Assembly: GCA_951640165.1 (NCBI GenBank)
Contig: OX621253.1
Location: 12,356,001-12,420,000 of the forward strand
Source of the DNA: Pseudoips prasinana
Lineage: Eukaryota > Arthropoda > Insecta > Lepidoptera > Nolidae
Direction: 5' to 3'
DNA: 64,000 nt
Part shown: positions 30,440 to 41,580 of the stretch, piece after piece
How positions within the stretch are numbered: the stretch's first letter is position 1
How the letters are laid out: each line of letters opens with the position of its first letter
Made by a program: the position numbers and the translations under genes
Notes under the pieces: model-generated
Seen by the model: only the letters and a program-made list of their open reading frames with translations
What the model was told of the DNA's origin: nothing
The model's database searches: none

Positions 30440-31590
30440 CATAAATAGCGGAAAAAGGAGCGGAAATACATACTTATATAGATACCTATATAAGTATGTA
30501 TTTAACCCGGCGAGCATGAGCCAGGGTATCTCACACCCTGGTAAACTTTAAAAGTAGTGTATTTTTCAAAATCCTAGTCTGGTGGCACTAGCTCGCTCAG
30601 TAGCTGAAGGCAGAGGTGTGCGGGACGGGGTAGTGGCGTGATCGCAGGGTGGCGCGAATTATCAGCCGGAATATACGTGCCCAAACTTGTCTCGGGCATG
30701 TTATACCCTGCCTCATTTCTGACGTATTTTTTTTACGTAATGATGTAATCATAATTTTTCACTGTTTTATTCGTTTTTGTTTGTTGTCTTTGTTGTTTGC
30801 TTGTTTTTGTTAGATGTTTTAGCATTTAATTCTTTTTATTATTATATTATATGGTTTTATTATTAGTTTATTTATTAAACATTTAATTATTATTAGCTCG
30901 GTGAGCCCTCACCTAGACATTCAAATGTATCCAGAAGATATGTCAGATTCCAGGATTTTCCATATAAGTAGGATAGAAAAATCAAACATTCTTGTAATGC
31001 TTGTGCCAATTCAAACATATGGGCTTGGCACAAGCATCGCAAGAATGTTTGCATGCAAAATTCATTTGCGAAAATTGTGCTGAACAGTCGTCAGTATGTC
31101 AACAGTACTGATTAGTCCTATTTTCAATAAAAAAAATAATAACAAGTTAAATTACGAGGAGGATCTCATTATCTTTAAGTTTTAATTTGATTTACATTCC
31201 AAAGATAAATATTTTAGTTTAATTTAAAATTTTTGTAAAACCCAAAATTTTGTACCTATAATTATTAGAGTATAATAAAAACGCCAATGAATAAATAATT
31301 ATTATTTTATATGGAACTTCTTTCATTTAAATCCACTAATTAATTCATTATAATACAAAATAAATCAAAAAAATTCAAAAATTAATAGTAAGAATTATTT
31401 TACAGTACATTAAGATAAGGGTATGTCCCACCCTGCCACATTCTTGAAGTAACTTTTTTTCACCTCATGCTCGCCGGGTTAAAAAAAGAAAAGTAGTATA
31501 TGTAATATATCAGTTATCTGGTTTCCAAAGTACAAGCTCTGCTTAGATTGGAATCAGATGGCCGTGTGCGAATAATGTCCCAGGATATTA
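30440..31590 (+). mobile_element. SINE family A split by piggyBac-like element
   Basis: The SINE stretch ATATAAGTATGTATTT ends at TTAA 30502-30505. After the insertion it resumes with AAAAGAAAAGTAGTATATG and runs to TGGCCGTGTGCGAATAATG and ATTATTAT at about 31590. Confidence 0.8.
30506..31478 (+). mobile_element. piggyBac-like remnant with TTAA ends
   Basis: The inverted ends CCCGGCGAGCATGAG lie at 30506 and 31478, and TTAA is duplicated at 30502-30505 and 31479-31482. TTAA duplications and CCC/GGG ends are specific to piggyBac elements. Near 31040-31115 one plus frame reads KFICENCAEQSSVC before a stop, recalling the cysteine-rich domain at the C-terminus of piggyBac transposases. The catalytic part is gone. 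Confidence 0.88.
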
Positions 31591-31594
31591 TTAT

Positions 31595-32238
31595 ATTATA
31601 ATTAATCTCATATTATTATATTATTATTAATTATATTATCTTAAGTTATATTTATGTGAGACCTTGTATAATAATAACATAAGTACTTCTCTAGTAAATC
31701 ATGAGCTTAATATTAATAATAGGTTTCTGAAACCAATTAAATTTGTTCAGTTTTGAAAGAAGAATAGGAATAGGATTTCTTTTTCACACATATGTATGTG
31801 TGAAAAGCGAGACAACCTCGATGACAGCATACTTAAGAAGCAAACTGCACTCAAGAAGAATCTCTACTTCCTCTTTTCAATTTGCTGTGGGGTTTAAATC
31901 TGTATATTGACGTGTTGAAATTAGCTGTAAGAAGAGAATACTAGTTGGAAGGCAGCGTGTAGCAGCTGGTAACTTATACTATTTGAACTGAACCGTAAAG
32001 TTTAAGCCGGTAGGAATCGGGTTACATGAAGCCCACTCCACTGCTACAGAGACATATCTCTTCCTTAAAAACATAATAGAGTTTGAGACTTGTTTTGTTG
32101 CAATACAGCGTATGAGACAAAATATTTCTCAATCCGATCCGTAATCAAATTTAGCAACAACGCACGTTGCTATCTCACGTGTTGTTTACGTCGAGTGTCT
32201 GCTGTTAATTTTAATGAAGTTGTGAACCAAGGAGATCA
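31595..32238. other. Spacer without recognised feature
   Basis: This is AT-rich sequence with a short palindrome (CACACATATGTATGTGTG near 31786). I see no coding exon or repeat shared inside the window. Confidence 0.4.
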
Positions 32239-32480
32239 GGGGCTCTACCGGCTAAGTCGCCGGACATCGATTTCTTAAATGGCGTTCAAATAAATAAAGT
32301 TAAAAATGACTTAATCAATCGTTAAACTGGCTTCCATGAGCACATGTGACGTCATAAATGGTCCGGAATCGCTTGTCAACGTTGAAGCCGATCTAACGAT
32401 GATTGAGTCATTTTTAACCTTTATTTATTTGAACGCCATTTAAGAAACCGATGTTCGGCGACTTAGCTGGTAGAGGCCCA
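32239..32480. mobile_element. Foldback MITE, complete stand-alone copy
   Basis: GGGGCTCTACCGGCTAAGTC at left faces GACTTAGCTGGTAGAGGCCC at right, with arms of about 100 bp and the centre GTGACGTCATAAATGGTCC. This copy is not inside a SINE and defines the family length of about 240 bp. Confidence 0.9.
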
Positions 32481-32582
32481 GGCCCTTTTACGAACGATTG
32501 CTGACTTTGGACTTTGATTTTAATATTTTTGCAATTAATTATTATAAGGTTGAAAATCCATTCCGCCTCAGTTTATTCTAAA

Positions 32583-32738
32583 CTACCTGTGATTTTACCC
32601 GCGTTAAACATTATAAATTATAGCCTATGTGTTAATCCAGGGTGTCAGCTAATCTCCATACCAAATTTAGACGTGAAGAAGTAACAAACATACACATTCT
32701 CACACTCACAAACTTTCGCCTCTATAATATTATTGTGA
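32583..32738 (-). mobile_element. Helitron-like element, short family
   Basis: The minus strand starts TCACAATAATATTATAGAGG and carries TTAGCTGACACCCTGGATTA and TTTAACGCGGGTAAAATC. The 3' end is GTAG instead of CTAG, by mutation. Confidence 0.7.
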
Positions 32739-32984
32739 TTTGGAGCGATGACATTTATTTTTAATGAGAATAAACATCATAGCATGCACTTTACGAATAC
32801 AAAACACACCCAGACTCAGAGCAACTATACATATATGGGTTATGCAAATTGTTGTCTGCGGGATCGAACTCAATATAATCGACAAGACACGTGTGGGTGC
32901 CAAGGTAGTAGGCTACCATAAGAAGCTGACACACTACATTTAATAATAAAAAGTTAGTTTATTTTAGTTTAGTTTATATGATGA

Positions 32985-33325
32985 CTGCCTCGTAGCATGT
33001 TCAACCGCATATAATGAGGTCCTGGGTTCAAATCCCGGGTCGCGCCAAAAAGTGATTTTGGGATTATTCCGTAAAAAGAAATTTCTCAGTATCAGCCCGA
33101 AGTCTGGAAGTTGGCGGTACCCCCGTGCCTCGGAGAGCACGTAAAGCCGTCGGTCCTGTACCTGAACTCTTTCCGGTCGTGTCCCATCGGATCATGAGAG
33201 TGATGGAATAGAAAGTGCCCCTGTGTTTGCGCACACACTTGTGCACTATAATATGTCCTGCGCAATTGGCTAGTCTCCATTAAGACTGGCCGCCGTGGCC
33301 GAAATTCGGTCGGGAGGAAATCATA
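32985..33325 (+). mobile_element. SINE family B
   Basis: The head GACTGCCTCGTAGCATGTTC has lost part of the tRNA-like region. Box B GGGTTCAAATCCCGG, TTGGCGGTACCCCCGTGCCT, GATCATGAGAGTGATGG and GTGTTTGCGCACACAC then follow, ending GGCCGAAATTCGG. Confidence 0.85.
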
Positions 33326-34010
33326 GTTTTATTCTATAGTTTTCTCAGAAATAATTAGGTGTTAGGATATTTTTTTAATGAAATTGATATGTATACCTAC
33401 TATATAAATAAATGCTTTTACACTTATAATAAAAATGTATATGGCTATGACAGTCATGTAAATTTATATATTTTTAAACCTCCTTAAGTACTTATATTAT
33501 TTCCTGCCAGTTTGTTACTGCTGATTCTTATTTGACAATAGCTACTTGTGAATTAAAAAGAGATCAGATGAGATTTAGAAAGAGTATTAATACTCTTTTT
33601 AAACCTCCTTACCTATATCCTGCCAATTTGTTACTGCTGATTCTTATCTGACAATAGGTACATGTGAACGCACTAGGTACTTAGGATATAACTTGCCAGA
33701 ACGCACGTTGCGACGGCAAGCCGCTGCCTACCGTGAGATTAATACTCTTTTTACTCTTACCTCCTTACCTATATCCTGCCAGTTTGTTACTGCTGATTCT
33801 TATCTGACAATATTACATGTGAACGCATTAGGTACTTATGATAAGACTTGCCAACACGCACGTTACTACAGCAAACCGCTGCTTACCGTGAGATTAATAC
33901 TCTTTTTACTCTTACCTCCTTACCTATATCCTGCCAGTTTGTTACTGCTGATTCTTATCTGAAAATAGGTACCTACATGTGCACCTACGCGTACGTACAT
34001 GTGTACCTAT

Positions 34011-34059
34011 AAGTACCTCGTGCGTGCACATGTAGGTCATGTGCACGCACGAGGTACTT
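34011..34059. repeat. Perfect 22-bp hairpin at the inversion point
   Basis: AAGTACCTCGTGCGTGCACA(TG) at 34011-34032 and its exact complement at 34038-34059 are separated by TAGGT. Outside the stem the two flanks continue as inverted satellite units, so the potential hairpin is several hundred bases long. Confidence 0.9.
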
Positions 34060-34213
34060 AAAGGCAAGGCAAGTCTTATCATAAGTACCTAATGCGTTCA
34101 CATGTAATATTGTCAGATAAGAATCAGCAGTAACGAAGTGGCAGGATATAGGTAAGGAGGTTTAAAAAAAGTATTAATACTCTTTTTAAATCTCTTTTTA
34201 ATTCACAAGCACC

Positions 34214-34440
34214 TTTTTAGGATTCCGTAGCCAAATGGCAAAAAACGGAACCCTTATAGATTCGTCATTTCTGTCTGTCTGTCCGTCCGTAAGTCACAGC
34301 CACTTTTTTCCGAAACTATAAGAGCTATACAGTTGAAACTTGGTAAGTAGATGTATTCTGTGAGCCGCATAAAGATTTTCTCACAAAAAGAACAATAATT
34401 TTGGGGTTCCCCATACATAGAACTGAAACTCAATTTTTGG
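34214..34440 (+). repeat. Dispersed repeat inside the satellite
   Basis: AGGATTCCGTAGCCAAATGG, TCATTTCTGTCTGTCTGTCC and TTTTTTCCGAAACTATAAGA match the minus-strand repeat at 14050-14255. It inserted into the satellite, after which the satellite resumes with GAGGTACTTATGATAAGAC. Confidence 0.8.
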
Positions 34441-34761
34441 TACTCAATTTGAGGTACTTATGATAAGACTTGCCAGCACGCACGTTGCTACAGCAAACCG
34501 CTGCTTACCATGAGATTAATGCTCTTTTTACTCGTACCTCTTTACCTATATCCTGCCAGTTTGTTACCGCTGATTCTTATTTTACAATAGGTACATGTGA
34601 ACGCACTAGGTACTTATGATATAACTTGCCAACACGCACGTCGCGACGACAAACTGCTGCCTACCGTGAGATTAATACTCTTTTTACTCGTACCTCTTTT
34701 CCTGCCAGTTTGTTACTGCTGAATCTTATCTAACAATAGGTACATGTGAACGCACTACGTA

Positions 34762-35435
34762 TACCTAGCGCCACGAGTTATGAGCGCTCTGTTTTAGTGG
34801 TGGGGATTTACGCATGTGTACACTCGCAAACAAAACAACTTAGGGTCGAGTTTAAATAATAATTTAAGTATTTAAAAAATATCCCTATATTAATAATGCG
34901 AGAGTGCGTTTATTTGTTATTCGTTTGTTACTTTACATTTAAAAGTAAGTACTCTCAAAAAAACATGAAATTTTGTACAGAGATAGTTTGAACTATCTCT
35001 TTGCAAAATTTTGATGCTTCCACAGGTGGAAGTGCGGACTAGTGCATATTATAATAAATAAAAACATGCATAAAAATGCATTGATGTATAATTTCATTAC
35101 TTTTTTCTAAACTATTTTCAAAGGTTTTAAACGATTGTGCGAACGAGGTATTTATCTTGTCTTTTTAACATCTGACCCTAAAGCATTTTTAATTATTGGT
35201 CAATACAAATAATATAAACGATCGAAAACAACTATTTACGCGACTGTACTTTCGAACTGAAATCAACGTGCGCCGAGTGTGTGAGTTCTACAGCGACTGA
35301 TTCTCCAATAGTGCGCAAGGACAGCGCCGGGCGCGGGCTCCCTTGCCCCGCGCCTCAACCCTGTTACCAAACAGACCTAAAAGTGCGTTCTGCGCAGATG
35401 AAGCGAGCGCTCATAACTCGTGGCACTAGGTATAC
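34762..35435. mobile_element. TIR element inside the satellite, ~670 bp
   Basis: The left end CCTAGCGCCACGAGTTATGA and the right end (TCATAACTCGTGGCACTAGG) are inverted repeats of about 28 bp with one mismatch, with TATA at both flanks. Satellite sequence stops at the left (GAACGCACTAC) and resumes at the right (TTATGATAAGACTTGCC). The interior has an AT-rich half and a GC-rich half (35250-35400) and no transposase. Confidence 0.75.
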
Positions 35436-35934
35436 TTATGATAAGACTTGCCAACACGCACGTTGCGACGCTACGTCACGTGTCGCTATGCACGAGGGGC
35501 GAGCCCTGACACAGTTAGCACAATCAATGATATCACGAGCCGCCACGAGGTTCGGTGATGCGGGACCGCACTTGTGTAGGTACCTTTGAAGTACTACATT
35601 CAGTTAATAAATAAATATTCGGAAGAAAAACGCGTGTATTACAGTTTTCATAATAAGAATAAGTTGAAAACAGAACACTAAGTTTAAAACGGTATACATA
35701 ATTTCAGTTACACATGAAATTATGACATCCTATTCTTGTTGGTATTAACTTTAAACTTTGTCGCTCGAACTTATGTATTTTTTTCTCGAATGTTTTTTTT
35801 AGGATTCAGCTCTGTAGACCTATAAAAGTAGGATATTATTATTGTATTTAGTTTTTCTTTTTTATTTTATTTTTTATTTTCTTTGTATACATTTTATATT
35901 TGTTTTATCGATCTACATATAAGTAGCCTATATT

Positions 35935-36425
35935 TTATTTATTTTTTTTATTTAAATACTTCTTGCACAGAATTGCACAAAGGCGGACTTATAATATATA
36001 TATATACATACATAAATAGCATAAATAAATTGTATAATAAAACAGTAATACTTTTAAATACTAACCTATTTTTAAAAGATATGCGCGACTTTTCTGTTTA
36101 AACGAGTAACGAGTCTTTGCCATCCTGATTTCCGGTGGAAGGGAGTTCCAAAGAAGAATGGATTGTACGAAGAAAGAGGTGTGAATGAAATTAGAATGAT
36201 GAGAGGGGCACTGAAGAAGTCTGTTATGTGAAGAACGAAGATATTTACTGTGATTGCTATGTAAATATTGAAACTTTGAAGTTAGATACGAGGGAGAAGA
36301 GGGAGAATCAAGTAAAGAGTAAAGAGTAGTTAACGCTCTCAGAGATCTACGCTTCCGAATAGGCAACCAATTAAGTTGAGAGCGATAATTAGACACATGG
36401 TCGTATTTTCGGAGATTGTATTGTG
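35935..36425 (-). mobile_element. LINE 3' fragment with C-terminal coding
   Basis: Minus strand from 36425: NYRSQLNWLPIRKRRSLRAL, then FFVQSILLWNSLPPEIR and YLLKIG-stop at 36061, followed by a short UTR and an A-rich end near 35935-35960. WLP...R and LWNSLPP motifs are typical of the extreme C-terminus of many insect non-LTR reverse transcriptases. Confidence 0.8.
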
Positions 36426-36654
36426 TAACCTTTTAGCATTAGACTTCCTACATATTTTTATTATTTTTCTTTTAGTAAACTGTGAAAAAGCTCCGGGCTG
36501 TACCTACTCCTAACATTTTATAGCGTTATTAAATTTAGTTTATAAGCTCATGTTCTAGTACAACTGTTAGTTTTACAAATAAATCAATTTTGAAATTAAA
36601 TATGTTAATATGATTTTTATTACATTTTAAAGTGTAAATTACATTATGTATGTG

Positions 36655-36960
36655 ATATAGTTTCATTGGCAATGGCAGCCGCGGATGTTACGTGGATGAA
36701 TTTTAGACGATATCTTTGCATAAATGAGGCCTAATTTCACAAAGAATGCGAGTTATGTTGGCCTTTAGGGCGGCAATTAACTGTAGTTTATCTGCAGACT
36801 AGAGAATTCACACAGCCCCATAGAAAGTAGTCGAGCGGTGGGAAGTCACTTGTTCTCGGTGGCTAGCTGTCTACTTCTCATTTAATAAATTTAATGTTTC
36901 CCGTGCTGTATAATAAGTGGCGCCGTCCTGTTGGAACCATGTTTGTGAGATTCAAAGAAG
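36655..36960 (-). pseudogene. Tc1/mariner-superfamily transposase remnant
   Basis: The minus strand near 36938 reads WFQQDGATYYTARETLNLL, then in another frame PPLDYFLWGCV, then LIAALKANITRILCEI and LCKDIV. QDGA and LDYFLWG are the second and third catalytic-aspartate regions of IS630/Tc1/mariner transposases. At least two frameshifts and a stop break it. The N-terminal half and the inverted ends are not seen. Confidence 0.75.
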
Positions 36961-37125
36961 CCATGTGCAATCGTGTCTGTAACTTAAAAATGGATTTAGA
37001 AAAAACAGATCAACTGCATTAGCAATTTATAAGTTTATACAATAAGATCAATATTAATATTATTCCACTAAAGACCGTGACCCCTCACTCTGATGACTAT
37101 CTATACCTCACAGCTACCCGCGGCA

Positions 37126-37683
37126 TTGTTCTCAAGTGTCACTTCAAGAACATTATTTTATAATCATAGGAAAATTTTACAATAAATTAAAAACAAAGGT
37201 GTCATGCCGTGTTCACAACAATTCGACTAACTCAACCTGAAATGATGATGTCTTCCCGGCCGAATTTTGGCCACGGCGGCCATTCTCAATGGAGATTAGC
37301 CAATTGCGCAGGATATATTATAGTGCAAAAGTGTGTGCGCAAACACAGGGGCACTTTCTATTTCATCACTCTCATGATCCGTACAGGACCGATGGCTTTA
37401 CGTGCTCTCCGAGGCACGGGGGTGTAATACCGCCAACTTTCAGACTTCGGGCTGATACAGAGAAATTTCTTTTTACGGAAATATCCCAAAATCATCATTC
37501 ATTTTGGCCCGACCCGAGATTTGAACCCAGGACCTCATTTTCTGCGGTTGAACACGCTACCGCTAGACCAACGAGGCAGGCACCTGAAATGATAACTATC
37601 GTGAACACGTCACGACACCTTTGTTTTTTATTTATTTGTAAAGGTTCCTATCAACAATGTTCTTGAAGTGTCACTTGAGAACA
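37126..37683. mobile_element. Foldback MITE with SINE B in its loop
   Basis: GTTCTCAAGTGTCACTTCAA near 37128 faces TTGAAGTGTCACTTGAGAAC near 37662. The inner pair ACAAAGGTGTC(A) and ACACCTTTGTTTTT also matches. Removing the SINE leaves a MITE of about 220 bp. Confidence 0.8.
37247..37581 (-). mobile_element. SINE family B with 12-bp duplication
   Basis: A minus-strand family-B copy bounded by ACCTGAAATGAT at 37235-37246 and 37582-37593. The head CTGCCTCGTTGGTCTAGCGG is at the right and the body end GGCCGCCGTGGCC at the left. This copy gives the cleanest family borders. Confidence 0.92.
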
Positions 37684-37869
37684 CCTATTCGAATATTCCG
37701 TACGCACGTAAAGTAGAAAACATAGTCCTTTTGCTGATATACTGCTGTCTGCATTTACGTCACGAATAAGTTAAATCTTACGTGAATTAAGATTGTGACT
37801 GAAATGTTATTTTTTATTTGTAAATTGTTTTCTTTTTAAGTAGAATTGTACCTAGAAATAAATATATAT

Positions 37870-38260
37870 TTACAAATGAAATAATATAAATAAATAAATA
37901 AAATAAATAAAAAAGCCTTTTATTTCCTACTAATACCTATTACATACTTTTTTTTACATTTACATAATTTTAAGATACTTATTTAACTAATTATGATATC
38001 TGCAGGAACCCCATATTGGGTGAAGGCCTCCTCCAAAGATGCCCATTTGTCTCTGTCCTGTGCGGTCTGCTTCCAGTTTGGGCCGGCTGTCCTTGTAATT
38101 TCATCACCCCAGCGTGCCAACGGTCGTCCTCTGCTCCTTTTACCAGGAGGGCCTTTCCAAAATGTCACTTTTAGGGTCCATCTCTGATCTTGAAGCCTCG
38201 CGACATGCCCCGCCCATTTCCACTTGAGTTTTTGTGCATAATTCAGTGCAATTATATAAT
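37870..38260 (-). mobile_element. LINE 3' fragment
   Basis: The minus-strand C-terminal frame (to 37983) reads VTFWKGPPGKRSRGRPLARW, then QDRDKWASLEEAFTQYG, as at the end of RTE-like reverse transcriptases. An AAATAAATAAA-rich tail follows at 37870-37930. Confidence 0.8.
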
Positions 38261-38359
38261 TATAAATGCAAATAAATAAAAAAAGGACTACTTCGTGGAA
38301 ATCGTATAATATTTATAAGTAATATTTTATATTTATAAAAAAAATGCTTTTTATACGTC

Positions 38360-39345
38360 TGTCAATAAATCTATGAAAAGGGGCAAATCTCCTGGTCATG
38401 AAGGGCTGAGCATCGAGCACCTTTATAATGCTGGTGCTCATTTACCAAGAGTACTGACTATGTTCTTTAACTTGTGTGTAGGACTCTCATAATTACCACG
38501 TTGTTGGTACCTATTGATAAGGATATGACAGGAGACATAGCAGACAAGAGTAATTACCGGCCTACAACAGCAACAGTAACAGCAAAGGTATTTGACAGCT
38601 TGCTTGACGTGCATCTCAGTAAATACTTAAATTTAACTTAACTTTAAATTTAGCTTTAGCTCCGGGTTATCTACTGAGAGTGCTATATATGCATTGAAGC
38701 ATGCTATCAAATACTATACGGATAGGAAAACACCAGTGTATGTTTATTTCCTGGACCTATCTAAAGCCTTCGACCTTATAGTTTCCTATAATATTTTATG
38801 GCTTAAGCTTCGGGAAGCAGGTACTCCGGAGTCTTTGGTATCCATGCTAGCTATGTGGTATGAATAACAGAGGAACTTTTTTAAGTGGTCAAACACATTG
38901 TCTGAACCATACAAGTGTGAATGTGGTGTGAGGCAGGGCGAAACTCCCCAAAACTTTTAAAGGTTTATGTAGATAAACTACTTGTTGAGCTCGGTAGTAC
39001 GCATGTTGGATGTCATGTAGATGGAGTATGTTTAAATAACTTGAGTTACGCAGATGACATGGTGCTCTTAAGCCCTTCAATTTGTGGGCTTAGAAAGCTA
39101 TTGGCTATCTGCGAAGGATATGCTTAGCAACAGGGACTAAAATACAATTGAACAAAAAGTGGGCTGTTGGCGTTCAGAAGTCGTAACAAAAGCCCATCGC
39201 ATGCCCCCCCCCCCCCCCCCCCTTAATGCTCAATCGTTCACCCTTGCGGAGAGTAACACAGTTTAAATATCTGGGTCACATTGTTACAGAGAAATTGCAG
39301 GATGATCTGGATATTGAAAGAGAACGTAGGGCATAAGGGAAACAT
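38360..39345 (+). pseudogene. LINE reverse transcriptase, heavily decayed
   Basis: Plus-strand motifs appear in changing frames: KRGKSPGHEGLSIEHL near 38380, NYRPTTATVTAKVFDSLL near 38555, STESAIYALKHAIKYY near 38680, FLDLSKAFD near 38753, CGVRQG near 38925, LSYADDMVLLSPSICGLRKL near 39045 and TQFKYLGHIVTE near 39250. Many stops are present. A pure run of 19 C (39204-39222) sits between the YADD box and the next motif. Confidence 0.85.
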
Positions 39346-39360
39346 GGTTATTTTGAACTA

Positions 39361-39977
39361 TTTACTTTACTTACATACATAGACTCACGCCTGTTTCCCA
39401 GAGGGGTAGGCAGGGACAACGGATTTCCATTTGTCACGATCTTTGCATACTTCTTTTGCCTCGATTACTGTCATTATATTCTTCATACATGCTCGCCGGT
39501 TTAGGGTACTTCTGACCTGCCCTTTCTTGAGAACATCTCCAATTTGGTCAGAGAATGTTCGACGTGGTCTTCCCCTTCCGGTTGTCCCATTCACACAGGC
39601 CAGGTATACTTCTTTTGTCAATCTTCTTTCATTCATCCTTTCTAAATGGCCAAACCATCTCAGCATGCCTTTTTCAATCTTTGTGACTACATCCTCTTTC
39701 ACACCACAACGCTCTCTTACATCAGTATTTCGAATTCTGTCTCTCAAAGTCACACCACACATACTTCTCAGAGCTCTCATTTCCACTGCATTTATTTTAC
39801 TTTCATTCTTTTTCTGCCATACCCAACTTTCACTTCCATACATTAAAGTTGGCACTAACACTCCATCGTGCACGGCTAGTCGAGCCTTCTTTGATACTTG
39901 CCGGCTACTCATAAAGGCGTGTAGTGCCCCATTCACTCTGTTCCCCGCATTTACTCTTCTAACAATATCAATATTTA
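39361..39977 (-). mobile_element. RTE-like LINE, 5'-truncated copy
   Basis: It is the same family as 22383-23262 and better preserved. The minus-strand frame 39936-39385 is open for 183 codons ([60 protein letters not shown]) and ends SGKQA-stop. Only the region after the YADD box is present. Confidence 0.88.
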
Positions 39978-40454
39978 CTTAACTTACTGTATTTTAAATG
40001 CGTTCTTGAGATGATTGACTATATTATTGGTGGAAAATTGTAATTACAAGTATCTATCTCTTAAGTTATAGCTAATTAGTAGATGCACAAGCGCGACAAA
40101 GATGAAGAGAGAAAAGCGAGGAAGCTCGTGAATCTAACAATTAGTTTAAGAAGTAGACGGGTATAGATGAGTATTATTTTTTATTATATAGGTATGATTC
40201 GTAATCAACGCCATTGTGTATACATAAAATGCAATTGCTCGTAACTGTTCTGTAGGAAAGTTGTGCTATTATATTTGAACTATTCTTGATGATTTTAGTT
40301 TTGTTGTTAAACTAATCTATAGGGATGCAATTAAATTGTAGACCAATTCTTTAGGTTTTTTTAGATTTAACCTAATAATTATACTGTTACATTTTAAACA
40401 TCATAATGTAAGTAACTATAACTTACTATTACTTATAGGTAATCTCCGCATGTA

Positions 40455-40589
40455 CAGACGCCAGCACATCAAGTTACCCCAATCTGCCAAATTTTCCCAA
40501 TTGAAAGTGAACCTTATGCTTTTGTGATAAAGTTGGAAATATATAAAATAAATTTGACAGATTGGAGTAGCAAGATGTGCTGGCGTCTG
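40455..40589. mobile_element. 135-bp palindromic MITE, TA flanks (copy 3)
   Basis: Arms CAGACGCCAGCACATCAAG ... GCAAGATGTGCTGGCGTCTG, with TA at 40453-40454 and 40590-40591. It has few changes from copy 1. Confidence 0.9.
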
Positions 40590-40675
40590 TACAAAATTAT
40601 TGGCACAATTAAGCATACCTAATATCTTAGAACTACTTTACTTAGCTAATATTAACTTAATCTACATAATTACAA

Positions 40676-40932
40676 TTACCGTGTGGCTGACGGCATAGAA
40701 TATCGCCACCCCATCTCATCCCGTGGGGGGCGTATAAGTCGTCCCGAGGAAATAAATAGAACAGGCAGCAGCGTCCCTCTTTATACTATGACCATCACAC
40801 TGCTATCGCCAACATGTCTGCCAAGCGTGGCAATTATGGCATATCCCTCCAAATGTTGGACAGAACTCCGCTGTGGAAATTTTTGGGGAGGCCTTTGACC
40901 AGCAGTGGACGTCATTCGGCTGAAATAATGAC
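40676..40932 (+). mobile_element. RTE-derived short element
   Basis: It starts TACCGTGTGGCTGACGGC, carries ATCTCATCCCGTGGGGGGCG, TCTGCCAAGCGTGGCAATTA and CCAGCAGTGGACGTCATTCG, and ends in an ATAATGA tail. The head and tail both match the RTE LINE at 10522-12718. Confidence 0.88.
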
Positions 40933-41484
40933 TAAATTACAAATTAATTACTTACATGATAAATTATATTTAGGTATTACAAATCCACGTTTTGAAAAAA
41001 GAGAAAATATAAACACGTAAAAATCGAATCTACTAGAATATAAAGTAATAGATTAATCAGTAATATTATACAGTATTTAATAAAAACATCTTTTTGTGCA
41101 CATTATACCTACCGAATGCCCTTAATCTGCAACTTCGGGAAGTTACGTTAACATTCTGCAACCACAGAATAAAGAGTACTTACGTACAGAAGCGGCTCTT
41201 TGCGCAACAATTTATAGAAATAGCGACTCCTGCTGCTAAGCAACTAAGTGCAATTCAGCTTGCATACGCGCTCAGTGCCTACCGCGATATTCACCTAAAC
41301 GTTGCCGCTCTCTTCTAACGCATTGCACTGTCGCTGTAGGGCACGGAGTGTACTGGCGTAGGGTTGCCGGCTTGCCGCTGTTACTATGATACCTATTAAT
41401 CGTCTATCTACTTACTTAACCACATAATCTATCTACTGTTTTTTGCGTATGATTAAATAGTAATTTTTGTTGTTGAAATTTTCA

Positions 41485-41580
41485 CAGAAAATACCCAAAA
41501 TCACTTTTTGGCCCGACCCGGGTTTGAACCCAAGATTTCATTTTCTGCGGTTGAACACGCTACCGCCAGACCAACAAAAA
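41485..41580 (-). mobile_element. SINE family B head fragment
   Basis: Only the tRNA-like head remains on the minus strand (TTGGTCTGGCGGTAGCGTG, GGGTTCAAACCCGGG, GGGCCAAAAAGTGATTTTGG). 41090-41480 to its left shows no feature I recognise. Confidence 0.75.

Larger units (their letters stand above)
33500..34760. repeat. ~155-bp satellite with an inverted segment
   Basis: The word CCTGCCAGTTTGTTACTGCT recurs at 33503, 33619, 33775, 33930, 34552 and 34701, with steps of about 149-156 bp in the regular parts. Each unit also holds GTACATGTGAACGCACTAGG, CAACACGCACGTTG and GAGATTAATACTCTTTTTAC. Between 34038 and 34180 the unit runs on the opposite strand, and 34214-34440 is a foreign repeat. Confidence 0.9.

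Noticed and set aside
33500..34760. CRISPR-like regular repeats
   Set aside because: Units are ~155 bp and contiguous, without short spacers, in eukaryotic DNA; it is a satellite.
35281..35589. Open frame of 102 codons at the end of the satellite
   Set aside because: It crosses the end of a TIR element and a satellite unit, so it is composite and not a gene.
39431..39982. Plus-strand open frame of 183 codons
   Set aside because: It is the exact antisense shadow of the LINE reverse-transcriptase frame at 39936-39385.
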